A stretch of 64,000 nt of DNA from Cyanobacteriota bacterium SRBZ.bins.94.201705 (GTDB lineage: Bacteria > Cyanobacteriota > Cyanobacteriia > Cyanobacteriales > Cyanobacteriaceae), in assembly GCA_030549855.1 (NCBI GenBank), contig JAUQQP010000031.1, positions 51,523 to 115,522 on the forward strand. Reading direction: 5' to 3'. The position numbers and the translations under genes were made by a program. The notes below the pieces were generated by a model, which was given only the letters and a program-made list of their open reading frames with translations, made no database searches and was not told where the DNA came from. This document shows positions 1-10,230 of the stretch, one piece after another. Positions within the stretch are counted from its first letter, which is position 1, and each line of letters starts with the position of its first letter.

Positions 1-875
1 TGCAAGGGTAAACCACTAATGCCTCCCGCCTCTTCCTCAATGGGTTTGCCAGTGGCAGGTAGAATCCTCGTCTTTAAACCTTCCCTACTGGTGGTGGTGT
101 TGGTGGCAACTATTCCCGCCAATTGGTGTTTCCTGGCAACCTTTATAACCTCTCTAATGGCCTGTTTGTCTAAATCTGGTGCTATCTTCACTAAAATCGG
201 CTTTTCTCCCCTGTTTTCTTCTTGTAATGCCCCTAAAATGGATTCTAACTCCTCCCCTCTTTGTAATTCCCGTAATCCAGGAGTATTGGGGGAGCTTACA
301 TTCACCACAAAATAATCCGCCCAGGGTTTTAGTAAGCGAAAACTGGCAAGAATGTCCTCCTTGGCTTCCCTGTTGGGGGTGATTTTAGATTTGCACAGGT
401 TTATGCCAATGGGAATTCGTCTTTCCTTTTCCCTCCAGGTTTCTTGTAATCTAGAGGCAATGGCAGCCGCACCATCATTATTGGCACCCATCCTGTTTAA
501 CAAAGCCTTATCCTTGGGCAGCCTAAACATCCTCGGGGGGGGGTTACCCGGTTGAATGTGAAAAGTTACTGCGCCTAATTCCGCAAAGCCAAAACCAAAA
601 CTCTTCCACATCCCCGCCGCCTGGGCATTCTTGTCAAAACCTGGTGCCAATCCCAGGGGATTTGGGAAGTCTAACCCCCATAGTCTCTGACGCAATAGGG
701 GGTAATCTCCACAAAAATTGTTTTCTAATTCCCCTATCAGCCATTTCGCCCAATATTTATCTCTCTGCTTCCAAATCCTCTCCAATATCTTTATTACACT
801 ATTGTGTGCCCCCTCAGGATTCCCCTGTAAGGCGGCAAAAAAAATCGGATAAAATGGTCTTAGAAGCTCTAACAT
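1..875 (-). CDS. pyrD: Dihydroorotate dehydrogenase (quinone), class 2, 3' end missing
   Basis: This gene would oxidise dihydroorotate to orotate in pyrimidine synthesis, with FMN and a membrane quinone. The reading frame is open from the ATG at 875 to the left edge, so about 290 N-terminal residues are visible and the C-terminus lies outside. Visible family signatures are [10 protein letters not shown], the FGFAELG segment, NRMGANNDG, the substrate-binding [15 protein letters not shown] stretch and VATNTT near the edge. The N-terminal helix [14 protein letters not shown] is typical of the membrane-bound class 2 enzymes. A G9 run at 535-543 (C9 on the coding strand) encodes three prolines. 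The start is the first ATG after a stop at 915-917. It is divergent from the small gene at 1096. Confidence 0.93.
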   Translation of the reverse strand, partial: MLELLRPFYPIFFAALQGNPEGAHNSVIKILERIWKQRDKYWAKWLIGELENNFCGDYPLLRQRLWGLDFPNPLGLAPGFDKNAQAAGMWKSFGFGFAELGAVTFHIQPGNPPPRMFRLPKDKALLNRMGANNDGAAAIASRLQETWREKERRIPIGINLCKSKITPNREAKEDILASFRLLKPWADYFVVNVSSPNTPGLRELQRGEELESILGALQEENRGEKPILVKIAPDLDKQAIREVIKVARKHQLAGIVATNTTTSREGLKTRILPATGKPIEEEAGGISGLPL

Positions 876-1095
876 GTTTCCCGTTTTTCTCCAGTCAAAA
901 AACTTAAATAAACTTCAAGAAAAGACCTCCTAGTATTTAGTTTTGTTAAGGAAAAGTTAAGAAAATCTAAAAAAGAAAAAAGGGAAAAAAGAGTGGGGAA
1001 ACTAGAGTTGCCTGTTTTTTAGCCAAAAAATCCTTGATCCCCGGTGGGTAATAATAGAGGAAGAAGAAAAAGTTGAGGGGGTTTTCTCTGTAAAA

Positions 1096-1374
1096 ATGAG
1101 TGCCAGTAACGGTTGTCAGCTGCGTTGTCGTCATTGTCGCTTTTACTCGCCACAGGGAAGAAGGGGGGGGATATGTTCCCAACTGGGGGCAATGGTAAAG
1201 GCAGACTGGAATTCCTGTTATTTTGCCTCTCCAGCCTTTGAACAACAGGAAAGGAAAATTTCCCATCTAGTCCTATTGGAAAAATCTTTCTCTCTGGGGT
1301 GTGTTACCCCGGCAGTACAATGGTCCCTGGAAACCCACAAGACAGTGTCCAGTGAAAGACAAAATACCGGATAA
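1096..1374 (+). CDS. Small Cys-rich conserved protein
   Basis: A 92-residue protein with no assigned function. Its N-terminal third has four cysteines in the order C-x3-C-x2-C, then RFYSPQGRRGG, then another Cys, which looks like a metal- or Fe-S-binding knuckle. I recall similar small proteins (CRHCRYYTPEGRRGG-like) in many cyanobacteria, so I treat it as real. A good ribosome-binding site (GAGGGGG) lies about 13 bases before the ATG. A G8 run at 1163-1170 falls inside the GRRGG motif. The 188 bases upstream to pyrD carry the divergent promoters, but no convincing consensus boxes were picked out. The C-terminal half is low in recognisable features. Confidence 0.75.
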   Translation: MSASNGCQLRCRHCRFYSPQGRRGGICSQLGAMVKADWNSCYFASPAFEQQERKISHLVLLEKSFSLGCVTPAVQWSLETHKTVSSERQNTG

Positions 1375-1447
1375 TTTTCACTAAAATATATACCCAGTTT
1401 ATCATTTTATAAAACAGTTTTAAAAAGGGGCTGGAAAAAAAATGAAA

Positions 1448-2281
1448 TTAGGGCAACCAGGGATAGTTGCGAAAATTGGGGGGACGTTTTTCCAAAAAGG
1501 CCTGTTTCCCTTCATTACCCTCCTCCGTCATATAGTACAGAAGGGTCGCATTGCCCGCTAACTCCTGTAAACCCACCTGTCCGTCACAGTCGGCATTGAA
1601 GGCGGCCTTGAGACAACGAATGGCAATGGGGCTTTTCTCTAAAATCTCCTTGGCCCACTTGATGCCCTCCTCCTCTAACTGCTCTACCGGCACCACCGCA
1701 TTCACCAGCCCCATTTCTAGCGCCTGCTGGGCGTTGTATTGACGACACAAATACCATATCTCCCGGGCCTTTTTCTGTCCTACAATCCGCGCTAGATAGC
1801 TGGCACCAAAACCCCCGTCAAAACTGCCTACCTTTGGCCCCGTTTGCCCAAAAATGGCATTGTCTGCCGCAATGGTCAAGTCACAAATCACGTGTAATAC
1901 ATGCCCCCCCCCAATAGCATACCCCCCCACCACCACACTCACCACCTTGGGTATACTCCGTATTAATCTTTGTAAGTCTAAGACATTCAAACGAGGTACC
2001 CCCTCTTCGTCTAAATAACCCCCCTTGCCCCGGACAGATTGGTCTCCCCCAGCACAAAAAGCATATTTCCCATCCGTATGAGGGCCAGCCCCAGTAAACA
2101 AAATTACCCCTATCTTCTGATCCTCCCTGGCATCACAAAAGGCATCATATAACTCTACTATGGTCTTGGGCCTAAATGCATTACGCTTGTGTGGCCTGTT
2201 TATTACTATCTTGGCAATCCCTTCCCATTTGTAATACAATATATCCTCGTAGTCCTTAACCTTCTGCCAATCTACAGTCAT
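1448..2281 (-). CDS. menB: 1,4-dihydroxy-2-naphthoyl-CoA synthase
   Basis: This crotonase-fold enzyme closes the naphthoquinone ring in phylloquinone (vitamin K1) synthesis, which supplies the photosystem I cofactor. The protein has about 277 residues, normal for the family. Visible motifs are [11 protein letters not shown] near the N-terminus, [11 protein letters not shown], the oxyanion-hole region [11 protein letters not shown] and [12 protein letters not shown] followed by RQYNAQ. The ATG at 2281 is preferred over the upstream one at 2299 because GAGGGAG sits just before it. The GGG triplet of GYAIGGGH is coded by a run of nine G (1914-1922). menE, of the same pathway, lies 17 kb away on the same strand. 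Confidence 0.95.
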   Translation of the reverse strand: MTVDWQKVKDYEDILYYKWEGIAKIVINRPHKRNAFRPKTIVELYDAFCDAREDQKIGVILFTGAGPHTDGKYAFCAGGDQSVRGKGGYLDEEGVPRLNVLDLQRLIRSIPKVVSVVVGGYAIGGGHVLHVICDLTIAADNAIFGQTGPKVGSFDGGFGASYLARIVGQKKAREIWYLCRQYNAQQALEMGLVNAVVPVEQLEEEGIKWAKEILEKSPIAIRCLKAAFNADCDGQVGLQELAGNATLLYYMTEEGNEGKQAFLEKRPPNFRNYPWLP

Positions 2282-2415
2282 GCAACTCCCTCTTCTCATT
2301 AATACCCATTGCCCAATTATACTCTTAAGGGTTATGATTGTCTTTTCTGGCTACAATTAAATTTTACAAATCGGTCTTGACAAAATAGAGAAAATAGTGT
2401 AGGGAACTAGAAACT

Positions 2416-3186
2416 ATGAGCAGTGGGCAAGCGGTGGGAAAGGTATACCTAGTAGGGGCAGGACCAGGAGACCCAGGCCTGTTGACCGTTAGGGGAAAAA
2501 GTCTATTGGAAATGGCAGATGTGGTCATATATGACGCCTTGGTAAGTGCCGAAATATTGGCTTTGATTAACCCTAAGGCGGAGAAAATCAACGCGGGTAA
2601 GAGAAGGGGGAGACACTCGCTGTTACAGGCAGAAATAAACCAACTTTTGGTGGAAAAGGCCCATCAATACGCTATAGTAGTACGGTTAAAAGGGGGAGAT
2701 CCCTTCGTCTTCGGCAGAGGGGGAGAAGAAATGGCTGACCTGGTGGCCGCCGGTATCCCCGTAGAAGTAGTGCCCGGAGTCACCTCTGGCATCGCCGCTC
2801 CTGCTTATGTGGGTATACCTGTAACTCACCGCGACTATAGCTCCTCCGTAACCTTTGTCACCGGCCACGAGGCGGCTGGAAAATACCGTCCCCTTGTCAA
2901 TTGGCCCGCCTTGGCTCAAGGGTCAGAAACACTTGTAATCTATATGGGACTACATAACCTGCCCCAGATTATCGCCCAACTGAAAGAAGGAGGATTGAAG
3001 GGAGATACAGAAATTGCCCTCATCCGCTGGGGTACTACCCCTCAACAGGAAGAGTTATACGGCTGTCTGGATGATATTGTCCAAAAGGTACATGATACTG
3101 GCTTCTCCGCACCGGCTGTGGCTATAATTGGCCCAGTGGTTTCCCTGCGACACCGCTTAACCCCTACCCGCCCAATGGTATATTAG
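2416..3186 (+). CDS. cobA: Uroporphyrinogen-III C-methyltransferase
   Basis: This SAM-dependent enzyme methylates uroporphyrinogen III to precorrin-2, the branch point to sirohaem and cobalamin. The 256-residue protein is a stand-alone SUMT without CysG dehydrogenase/ferrochelatase domains. It shows the family signature VYLVGAGPGDPGLLT at residues 8-22, KGGDPFVFGRGGEE around residue 100, the VVPGVTSG loop and PVTHRD. A possible -35 hexamer TTGACA lies at about 2377. The thioredoxin-like gene follows after 35 bases on the same strand, so the two may be cotranscribed. Confidence 0.93.
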   Translation: MSSGQAVGKVYLVGAGPGDPGLLTVRGKSLLEMADVVIYDALVSAEILALINPKAEKINAGKRRGRHSLLQAEINQLLVEKAHQYAIVVRLKGGDPFVFGRGGEEMADLVAAGIPVEVVPGVTSGIAAPAYVGIPVTHRDYSSSVTFVTGHEAAGKYRPLVNWPALAQGSETLVIYMGLHNLPQIIAQLKEGGLKGDTEIALIRWGTTPQQEELYGCLDDIVQKVHDTGFSAPAVAIIGPVVSLRHRLTPTRPMVY

Positions 3187-3221
3187 TTCCCAAATACCCT
3201 AACCATTGAGGTGAAAAAACT

Positions 3222-3782
3222 ATGGCTGTTACCCCCTCTAATATGCCACCCCTGGGTATTAAGGCACCAGACTTCTCCCTCCCAGATACCGTCTCCGGTA
3301 AAATGGTTTCCCTTTCCGACTTCCGCGGCTGTAAGGGTTTGTTGGTAATGTTCATCTGCAAACACTGTCCCTTTGTCAAGCATGTCCAAGAAGAATTGGC
3401 CAGAATAGGTCGAGACTATGCCGGCAAGAATCTCGGTATTGTGGCTATCAGCAGCAACGATGTCAGTCAGTATCCCGAAGACTCCCCAGAAAACCTGAAA
3501 CAGATGGCGGAAAGTCTTGGTTTTAACTTCCCCCTTTGTTATGACGAAACCCAAGAAGTGGCAAAAGCCTTCCAAGCAGCTTGTACCCCCGATTTCTTCC
3601 TGTTTGACGAGAATTTCTCCCTAGTCTACCGCGGACAACTGGATGATAGCCGCCCCAGCCTCGACATCCCCGTCACCGGCAAAGACTTACGGGAAGCTAT
3701 TGATGCCCTTTTGGCTGGCAAACCTATTAACCCTAACCAAAAACCTAGTATAGGCTGTAATATCAAATGGAAACAGACTTAA
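3222..3782 (+). CDS. Thioredoxin-fold (AhpC/TSA-like) redox protein
   Basis: A 186-residue soluble protein of the redoxin superfamily. The N-terminus (LGIKAPDFSLPDTVSGK) is the usual AhpC/TSA/ResA opening, followed by SLSDFRGCKGLLVMF and a CxxC redox pair in ICKHCPFVKH at about residues 46-49. The TPDFFLFD segment contains the thioredoxin-fold cis-proline region, and the C-terminus ends in SIGCNIKWK. It is probably a thiol-disulphide oxidoreductase or thiol peroxidase; the partner is unknown. GAGGTG lies before the ATG, and the start is 35 bases after the cobA stop. Confidence 0.85.
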   Translation: MAVTPSNMPPLGIKAPDFSLPDTVSGKMVSLSDFRGCKGLLVMFICKHCPFVKHVQEELARIGRDYAGKNLGIVAISSNDVSQYPEDSPENLKQMAESLGFNFPLCYDETQEVAKAFQAACTPDFFLFDENFSLVYRGQLDDSRPSLDIPVTGKDLREAIDALLAGKPINPNQKPSIGCNIKWKQT

Positions 3783-3905
3783 AATCTCCCCGGCATTGTC
3801 TGTGAAAACAGTTTAAGAATTATGTCCTGCCCTGGTCTTGACCCCACCGGCAGTGATTAAATGGGTAAACAAGGATAACTACAAGAAACCCCCCTGTGTC
3901 TATCT

Positions 3906-5189
3906 ATGTCCTCACTGCTGGCAGATGCCCATCGACGTTTACAAGAGGCGCTAAAATACGTCTCTATCTCCGAAGACGCTATCGAACGTCTGAAATACCC
4001 TAAAATCAGTCTCACCGTGTCTATCCCCGTGAGGATGGACGATGGTAGCCTCAAAGTGTTCCAAGGATACCGCGTTCGCTACGACGATACCAGGGGGCCT
4101 GGTAAGGGAGGAATACGCTTTCATCCAAATGTAACCCTAGATGAGGTGCAGTCTTTGGCCTTCTGGATGACTTTTAAATGTGCCCTCTTAAATCTCCCCT
4201 TCGGTGGGGCAAAAGGAGGTATCACTGTTAACCCTAAAGAATTGTCTAAAGCAGAATTGGAACGTCTCAGCCGAGGCTATATTGAGGCTATTGCTGATTT
4301 TATCGGCCCAGATAAGGATATACCAGCACCAGACGTCTATACCAACGAGATAATCATGGGATGGATGATGGACCAGTATAACACCATCCGTCGTTGTATC
4401 TGTCCCGCAGTCATCACCGGCAAGCCTCTTAGCATGGGTGGTAGCAAGGGAAGAGACACCGCTACCGCTATGGGGGCATTCTATGTCATCAGTCATATCC
4501 TCCCCCGCTTCGGTAAAACCCCTCCACAAACCACCGTTGCTGTACAAGGGTTTGGTAACGCCGGCAGTGAAATAGCTGAACTTTTGGGCAAAGCTGGCTA
4601 TAAAGTAGTAGCCGTCAGCGACTCCCGTGGTGGTATCTATTCTCCCCATGGCCTAGACATCCCTAGTATCCGTGAGTACAAACGTAAGCATATGTCTCTC
4701 AAGGGGGTCTATTGCCAGGAAAGTGTCTGTAGCATTGTAGAACATGAAGTGATTACGAACGAGGAGTTGCTAACCCTGGATGTGGATGTTTTAATCCCGG
4801 CAGCCTTGGAAAAACAGATTACAGAAAAAAACGCCCCCCAAGTAAAAGCCCGTTTCATCTTTGAGGTGGCCAACGGGCCCATCACGGCAGATGCCGATAC
4901 TATCCTAGAAGAAAAAGGCGTTGTTGTCTTCCCAGATATTCTCGTCAACGCCGGGGGGGTTACCGTCAGCTACTTGGAATGGGTACAAAATCGCCTGGGC
5001 TATTATTGGAGTCTAAGTGAAGTACAAAGTCGCCTCAAAGAAAGAATTCTCGAGGAAACTAACAGAATATGGCAAATCCACCAAGAATTGGGCCTGTCTT
5101 TCCGCACCTGTGCCTACATCCACGCCCTAAGCCGCCTCAATGAGGCTATGTCGGCCCGGGGCACTAGGGAATATTATATCTCCCAGTAG
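3906..5189 (+). CDS. gdhA: Glutamate dehydrogenase (Glu/Leu/Phe/Val dehydrogenase family)
   Basis: This enzyme interconverts glutamate and 2-oxoglutarate plus ammonium. At 427 residues it has the length of hexameric GDHs. The N-terminal catalytic domain has [12 protein letters not shown], the substrate lysine motif PFGGAKGGI at about residue 100, and PAPDVYTNE with the catalytic aspartate. The dinucleotide-binding domain has [14 protein letters not shown] and [12 protein letters not shown], and [12 protein letters not shown] closes the active site. No strong ribosome-binding site is adjacent to the ATG; an AAGGATAA stretch lies about 33 bases upstream. It converges on the YbjN-like gene with only ten bases between stops, so no separate terminator fits there. 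Confidence 0.93.
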   Translation: MSSLLADAHRRLQEALKYVSISEDAIERLKYPKISLTVSIPVRMDDGSLKVFQGYRVRYDDTRGPGKGGIRFHPNVTLDEVQSLAFWMTFKCALLNLPFGGAKGGITVNPKELSKAELERLSRGYIEAIADFIGPDKDIPAPDVYTNEIIMGWMMDQYNTIRRCICPAVITGKPLSMGGSKGRDTATAMGAFYVISHILPRFGKTPPQTTVAVQGFGNAGSEIAELLGKAGYKVVAVSDSRGGIYSPHGLDIPSIREYKRKHMSLKGVYCQESVCSIVEHEVITNEELLTLDVDVLIPAALEKQITEKNAPQVKARFIFEVANGPITADADTILEEKGVVVFPDILVNAGGVTVSYLEWVQNRLGYYWSLSEVQSRLKERILEETNRIWQIHQELGLSFRTCAYIHALSRLNEAMSARGTREYYISQ

Positions 5190-5199
5190 CATCCCCTTC

Positions 5200-5685
5200 T
5201 CATCCGTATTGGGACTTTAATTTCTCATCATACTCATCGGCAATGGAAGCTACTAGGGTAATAGCCCGAGAAATCTCCGACGGCGACAACCCGTCCACTA
5301 TTCTCTGACTTAACAACACCACCTGGTCGTTTATTATGGCAAACTTGGTCTCAAAGGTGCCACTCCCATTCATCTCCAACAGCTGACGCATCAACTCGTT
5401 TTCCTTCTGTTTGGGAAAGGGCATTATCGCTGACCAAACTGTTAACAAATCTTCATCTTTCTCCCCGGTTAATTGAACAAACACCTCCACACTACCATAC
5501 TGGAATCGCCATAGGTGCCCGTTTTCGTTTTTCTGAAACATGGCGCTGTCATTCTCCGCCAAGGTGGCAATTACTGCCTCTATTTGTTCCTTATACCCTA
5601 AAGAGGCACCCGTTAATTCTTCGGTTTCTGTGGCTGTTGTCTCGGTGGTTTCTTGATTCACTTCCAATTCAGGATTGGTTGTCAT
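5200..5685 (-). CDS. YbjN-domain protein
   Basis: A 161-residue acidic protein. The first 25 residues are rich in T and E and probably disordered. The rest looks like the YbjN/CesT-like chaperone fold: an alternating strand pattern (WRFQYGSVEVFVQL), a central LLRQLLEMNGSGTFETKFAI segment and a C-terminal helix with ISRAITLVASIADEYDEKL. These proteins resemble type III secretion chaperones and are common in cyanobacteria with unknown clients. It lies 100 bases downstream of htpG on the same strand, so a chaperone-linked role or cotranscription is possible but only inferred. Confidence 0.75.
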   Translation of the reverse strand: MTTNPELEVNQETTETTATETEELTGASLGYKEQIEAVIATLAENDSAMFQKNENGHLWRFQYGSVEVFVQLTGEKDEDLLTVWSAIMPFPKQKENELMRQLLEMNGSGTFETKFAIINDQVVLLSQRIVDGLSPSEISRAITLVASIADEYDEKLKSQYG

Positions 5686-5785
5686 ATTCTACCTCCTGGT
5701 ATTCTCTTTTGCTCCATGACAATACCTTCATGATAGGACATTTAATTGCTACCACACCAAAGGGGGAAACCCCCCCATGGCTGAA

Positions 5786-7726
5786 TTATCTTTGTGTAAG
5801 TCTGGTCAATACCTTGTTTGACCTTTCCACAAACTCTCTCATCCCCTCTGCATCAAACGCCCTTTGTGCCATCAAGGCTAAGTCGTATACGTATCTACAC
5901 AGCAGATTTACCATCTCCTGACGAGACGACTCCCCTCCCGGTTGAATAATCGCCCCTTTGTGCATTTGATATATGTTTTCAATTAACGGGTGGGCGGTAT
6001 TGATAACTAATACGTGTTCTTCAGGGAATTTCATCTCCTTCTGTTGCAAAATGGCCGTCATCTCCTGGAAGCGACGCATGGCCTCCGGCAACAATACCAT
6101 CGCCGGCGGGGTTTCTTCCTGGTTGTCACTCTTGATGGCCTGGGTTTTTACATTAACCTTGGGCTTATTGATTGCTTTTTCAAATAATTCCTTGATTTCT
6201 TGGGCACGAGTTTTGTTGGTCTTGGGATCTACAATAGTAGAGGCTTTATCCTCTTCTATCAGGCTGGCATCCAACTCCGCGTCAACCCTCAAGAATTTTA
6301 CGTCTTTGTATTCTCTTTCTAAGAAGGGGATGAAATAATTGTTGTCAATGAAAGAATCCATGTATAATACCTCAATCCCCTGTTTCTTGTACAAGTCCAG
6401 ATAAGTAGCCTGGGTTTCGGGGTTGGTGCAGTAGAATACCTTGTTTTTGTGTTTGTCTTTGTTCCTTTCTAGATACTCTTTTAGGGTAGTATAGGGATAA
6501 TAGGTATTGTCTTGCCAAACGTCTTCCTCCTTGTTGTCGCCACTTTGTGATTCTTTCGGTGGTTCATAAGTAGTGCGGAATATTATCAAATCCTCCACCT
6601 GTTTCTTGAATTTTTCGTCTTTCAGACTGCCATATTTTACAAATGTACCTACATCCTCCCAACAACGAATGTATTCTCCCCTATTTTCGTTGTACAATGA
6701 ACGAAGTTGATCTGCTATTTTCTTGCTGATAAAATCGGCTATCCTTCTCACAGTCCGATGGTTGGTAAGGGCACTACGAGAAACGTTTAGGGGAATATCT
6801 GGACTGTCAATTACCCCCCTTAAAGGCATTAGAAATTCGGGTATAATTTCCTCACAATTGTCGCTAACAAATACCTGATTACAGAATAGTTTTATTTGTC
6901 CTCTGGTAACGTCTACATCTGGTCTCAGTTTGGGGAAGTACAAAATACCATTGAGGATAAAGGGATAGTCTGTGCTTAAATGTACCCACAAGAGGGGATC
7001 TTCTTGGAAAGGATACAGATAACGATAGAATTCCAGATAGTCTTCTTTGGTAAGATTTTGAGGAGACTCCTTCCATAGTGCCCTTTGACGGTTGAGCACC
7101 TGTCCATTCATTTTAATGGGCACCGGCACAAAGTCGGAGTATTTCTTCACTAGGTTTTTGATTCTGGCTTCTTCTAGATACTCTGTCTCCTCATCCATTA
7201 GAGTGAGGGTTACCGTAGTCCCCGGTGTAGTGCGGTTTGACTCACTTAACTCGAATTCTGGTGACCCATCACAACTCCAGTGTACCGCCTGTGCTCCCTC
7301 TTTGTAAGATAGGGTATCAATTTCCACTCTCTTTGCCACCATGAAGGCGGAATAAAATCCTAGGCCAAAATGCCCAATTAAGTCATTAGGATTTTTCCCA
7401 TATTTGGCAATGAATTCCTCCGCACTGGAAAAAGCTACCTGGTTGATGTATTTTTTCACTTCCTCCGCCGTCATCCCTATACCATTATCGCTGACGGCTA
7501 GGGTTTTATTCTGTTTATCAATGGTAATTGTAATCTCTGGCTCCGGCAAATCTTTTGTTATATCCCCCGCCAAAGATGCCATTTTCGCCTTGGTTATGGC
7601 ATCCACCGCATTGGAAATTAACTCCCTTAAGAAGATTTCATGGTCGGTGTAAAGAGACTTTTTGATAATAGGAAATATGTTCTCAGTGTGGATGGTAATA
7701 TTGCCTTTCTCCAGTATCTTGGTCAT
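5786..7726 (-). CDS. htpG: Chaperone HtpG (Hsp90)
   Basis: This is the bacterial Hsp90 ATP-dependent chaperone. Its 646 residues match the family. The N-terminal GHKL ATPase shows LRELISNAVDAI, AVSDNGIGM with the ATP/Mg-binding residues, and GHFGLGFYSAFMVA. The middle domain follows with SRSALTNHRTVRRIADF, and the C-terminal dimerisation domain begins near residue 520. No CIRCE inverted repeat is visible in the 184 bases between htpG and the divergent nrdB, so HrcA control through that element is not supported here. Confidence 0.96.
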   Translation of the reverse strand: MTKILEKGNITIHTENIFPIIKKSLYTDHEIFLRELISNAVDAITKAKMASLAGDITKDLPEPEITITIDKQNKTLAVSDNGIGMTAEEVKKYINQVAFSSAEEFIAKYGKNPNDLIGHFGLGFYSAFMVAKRVEIDTLSYKEGAQAVHWSCDGSPEFELSESNRTTPGTTVTLTLMDEETEYLEEARIKNLVKKYSDFVPVPIKMNGQVLNRQRALWKESPQNLTKEDYLEFYRYLYPFQEDPLLWVHLSTDYPFILNGILYFPKLRPDVDVTRGQIKLFCNQVFVSDNCEEIIPEFLMPLRGVIDSPDIPLNVSRSALTNHRTVRRIADFISKKIADQLRSLYNENRGEYIRCWEDVGTFVKYGSLKDEKFKKQVEDLIIFRTTYEPPKESQSGDNKEEDVWQDNTYYPYTTLKEYLERNKDKHKNKVFYCTNPETQATYLDLYKKQGIEVLYMDSFIDNNYFIPFLEREYKDVKFLRVDAELDASLIEEDKASTIVDPKTNKTRAQEIKELFEKAINKPKVNVKTQAIKSDNQEETPPAMVLLPEAMRRFQEMTAILQQKEMKFPEEHVLVINTAHPLIENIYQMHKGAIIQPGGESSRQEMVNLLCRYVYDLALMAQRAFDAEGMREFVERSNKVLTRLTQR

Positions 7727-7910
7727 AGTCTGTATTCCTTTGTGTTTTAACTATAATTTGGAGCAAATGTGTCCGATTTTTACCGCTATTTTTCATCTTG
7801 TCATAAAGAATTTTACCAGATCAAGATGTGGTTTCCCGAATAGGAGAGTAAGTGATATAATAGGAGCTTGCACTGCAATTATCCCTTGTATATAGTTCCA
7901 GTTATCCACC

Positions 7911-8975
7911 ATGGCAACACTAGAAAGAATGCCGGGGAAAATGCCCCTCACCCCCATTTTTAATCCCAATGGCGACGATCGCATCGAAAATAGGAAAATT
8001 TGGTTTGGTAACACTACCAATTTAATGCAGCTGAATGATGTGCGCTACGGTTGGGCTATAGGATTATATCAACAAATGCGGGAAAATTTCTGGATTCCCC
8101 AGAAACTAGATATTACCCAGGATGTTACAGATTACTGGAATTTGACAAAGGATGAACGTCGGGCTTATGAGGGAATCTTGTCTTATTTGACTTTCTTGGA
8201 TTCTATACAAACTTGCAATATTCCTCACCTAAAAAGTTCAATTACAGCCCCAGAAGTTAGCCTCTGTATGGCTGAACAAATCTCCCAGGAGGGAATGCAT
8301 AATCACGCCTATCAGTATATAATTGAAACAGTTATTCCTAGTGAAAAAAGGGACAAAGTCTATGACTTTTGGCGCACAGATAAAGTCCTCGCCCAAAGAT
8401 GTGAATTCATAGCAGGGATGTATCAAAAATACCTGGATGATCCTACCCCAGAAAATTATTTTATCGCCCTGGTGGCTGATTATTTATTGGAGGGATTATA
8501 CTTCTACAATGGCTTTATTTTCTTCTACAATTTGGCGGCTAGAATGTTAATGCCGGGCAGTGCCGATATTTTTAGAATGATTAATAGGGATGAATTGTCC
8601 CATGTGCGGTTGTACCAGCGGCTAATCCCTGAGGCAATGCAGGTTTTCCCCCATTCTAAGGAACAAATCTACGAAATGTTTGACCAGGCTGTAAAACATG
8701 AATGCCGCTGGACTAATCATATAATTGGCAATAACATTTTGGGAATAACCGATACCAGTACGGAGCGTTATACTAAATATCTTGCTAATATTAGATTGAA
8801 GGCTATTGGACTGGAACCGATTTATTCGGGAGAAGAATACCAGAAAAGTCCTTATACCCATCTGGAAAAATTCTCCGACACCAAAAAGGACGGTAACACT
8901 AAGGCCAATTTCTTTGAGGCAAGCGTTACCAGTTATGTAATGTCTTCGGGAGTTACCGGTTGGGAGGAAATTTAA
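7911..8975 (+). CDS. nrdB: Ribonucleotide reductase class I, small (radical) subunit
   Basis: This subunit houses the di-metal/tyrosyl radical centre that starts ribonucleotide reduction; the large subunit NrdA is not in the window. Over 354 residues all expected ligands can be read: D97 (FLDSIQT), E127 and H130 (QEGMHNHAY), E194 (LEGLYFY), E228 and H231 (RDELSH). The radical tyrosine aligns with Y134. This places it with tyrosyl-radical class I enzymes and not with the radical-free Mn/Fe group. The next gene starts 23 bases downstream. Confidence 0.92.
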   Translation: MATLERMPGKMPLTPIFNPNGDDRIENRKIWFGNTTNLMQLNDVRYGWAIGLYQQMRENFWIPQKLDITQDVTDYWNLTKDERRAYEGILSYLTFLDSIQTCNIPHLKSSITAPEVSLCMAEQISQEGMHNHAYQYIIETVIPSEKRDKVYDFWRTDKVLAQRCEFIAGMYQKYLDDPTPENYFIALVADYLLEGLYFYNGFIFFYNLAARMLMPGSADIFRMINRDELSHVRLYQRLIPEAMQVFPHSKEQIYEMFDQAVKHECRWTNHIIGNNILGITDTSTERYTKYLANIRLKAIGLEPIYSGEEYQKSPYTHLEKFSDTKKDGNTKANFFEASVTSYVMSSGVTGWEEI

Positions 8976-8997
8976 CCTGCAAGTATAAGTTGTTCTT

Positions 8998-10218
8998 ATG
9001 GCGGAAAGGAAGAGAACGATCCCCGAAATCAATGACAAGATCCTCCAGGGCAAGGTAAGGGTTTGGACTGTAGAAGAATTGAAGAACAATGTGAAGAAAT
9101 TGGGTATAAGGGAAACTTATGAACAGGTGGATGTGATCTGTACCGGCACCTTTGAGCCTATGGAGTCGTCGGGGGCGTTTCTCAACCTGGGGCACACTGA
9201 CCCTCCTATTAAAATCCGCCAGTGTTGGTTGGATGGAGTGCCCGCCTATGCCGGCTTGGGGGCAGTAGATTTGTATCTGGGGGCTACCGCTGTGTCTGAG
9301 TTGGGGGAGGGGGAGAATAGTGGCCCCTTGTCTTTTCCCCCCAAACCTCCCCATCATCCATCCCCCGTGGAAAGAGGCGGTGGACATGTCATTGAAAGCC
9401 TAATAGCGGGGGAGTCAGTCACCGTCAAGGCTATTGGCCACGTTACCGACTGTTACCCCCGTGCCACTTTTGAGGGGGTCATCACCAAGGAGACAATCAA
9501 TCAGTTTTACTTATACAACCCTAGGAATTTATATCAAAATTTTATCGTGGGCGTGAATGGGGGAGACCGCACTCTCTACACCTATTTAGGCCCCTTGTTA
9601 CCCCGTCTGGGAAATGCTGTCTATGCCTGTGCTGGCGCCTTATCCCCCCTGTTAAATGACCCCTATCTGGAAGTGGTGGGCATCGGTAGCAAGGTTTTCT
9701 TGGGGGGGGCAGAGGGAATGATTGTCTGGGAAGGCACGCAACATTTCCCCTCCCAGAAGCGAAGTCCTAATGGGACTCCTATTGGCCCAGGTGCTACTGT
9801 GGCTTTGATAGGGGATGCCAAAAAGATGAGCAGACAGTGGGTAAGGGGATGTTATTTCAAAAATTATGGTCCGTCTTTGATGCTGGGAGTTGGTATACCC
9901 CTGCCAGTGTTAAATGAAAAGGTTATCGAATACTGTGCCGTGGAAGACAAGGATATTCTCGCCCCTGTGGTGGACTTTTCCATCCCCCGGCGGGTGCGCC
10001 CTAGTTTTGGTTTGGTTAGCTATGCCCAGTTGAAACAGGGGAAAATCAAAATCGAGGGACAAATAGTCCGCGTCGCACCCCTTGCTAGTCTCTATCTTTC
10101 CCGTCAGGTGGCAGAAACCCTCAAACAATTGATTCTACAGGGTCAATTCCTCCTTACTGAACCCATTGCACCCCTGCCCAAAGAAAGGACTTTTATTTCC
10201 CAAGATGGCGTTATTTAG
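8998..10218 (+). CDS. Homocysteine biosynthesis-type protein (DUF39/HcyBio)
   Basis: A 406-residue protein that I recognise as the HcyBio/DUF39 family, proposed elsewhere to turn aspartate semialdehyde plus sulphide into homocysteine. Typical blocks are TIPEINDKI at residues 7-15, WTVEELK, GTFEPMESSGAFLNLGH, LGATAVSE, the VGVNGGDRTLYTYLGPLLP segment, SPLLNDPYLEVVGIGS and GTQHFP. A proline-rich insertion of about 20 residues (around 105-125) looks like a variable loop. No ferredoxin or CBS module is attached. The gene sits between nrdB (22-base gap) and a kinase-like gene (12-base gap), so these are probably one transcript. Confidence 0.82.
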   Translation: MAERKRTIPEINDKILQGKVRVWTVEELKNNVKKLGIRETYEQVDVICTGTFEPMESSGAFLNLGHTDPPIKIRQCWLDGVPAYAGLGAVDLYLGATAVSELGEGENSGPLSFPPKPPHHPSPVERGGGHVIESLIAGESVTVKAIGHVTDCYPRATFEGVITKETINQFYLYNPRNLYQNFIVGVNGGDRTLYTYLGPLLPRLGNAVYACAGALSPLLNDPYLEVVGIGSKVFLGGAEGMIVWEGTQHFPSQKRSPNGTPIGPGATVALIGDAKKMSRQWVRGCYFKNYGPSLMLGVGIPLPVLNEKVIEYCAVEDKDILAPVVDFSIPRRVRPSFGLVSYAQLKQGKIKIEGQIVRVAPLASLYLSRQVAETLKQLILQGQFLLTEPIAPLPKERTFISQDGVI

Positions 10219-10230
10219 GGGGCCAAATAA

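Noticed and set aside
967..1266. Minus-strand frame opposite the Cys-rich small protein
   Set aside because: It is rich in F, Y and P from low-complexity sequence and overlaps a better plus-strand gene with a good ribosome-binding site.
7727..7910. CIRCE heat-shock operator before htpG
   Set aside because: No TTAGCACTC-N9-GAGTGCTAA or near match is present.
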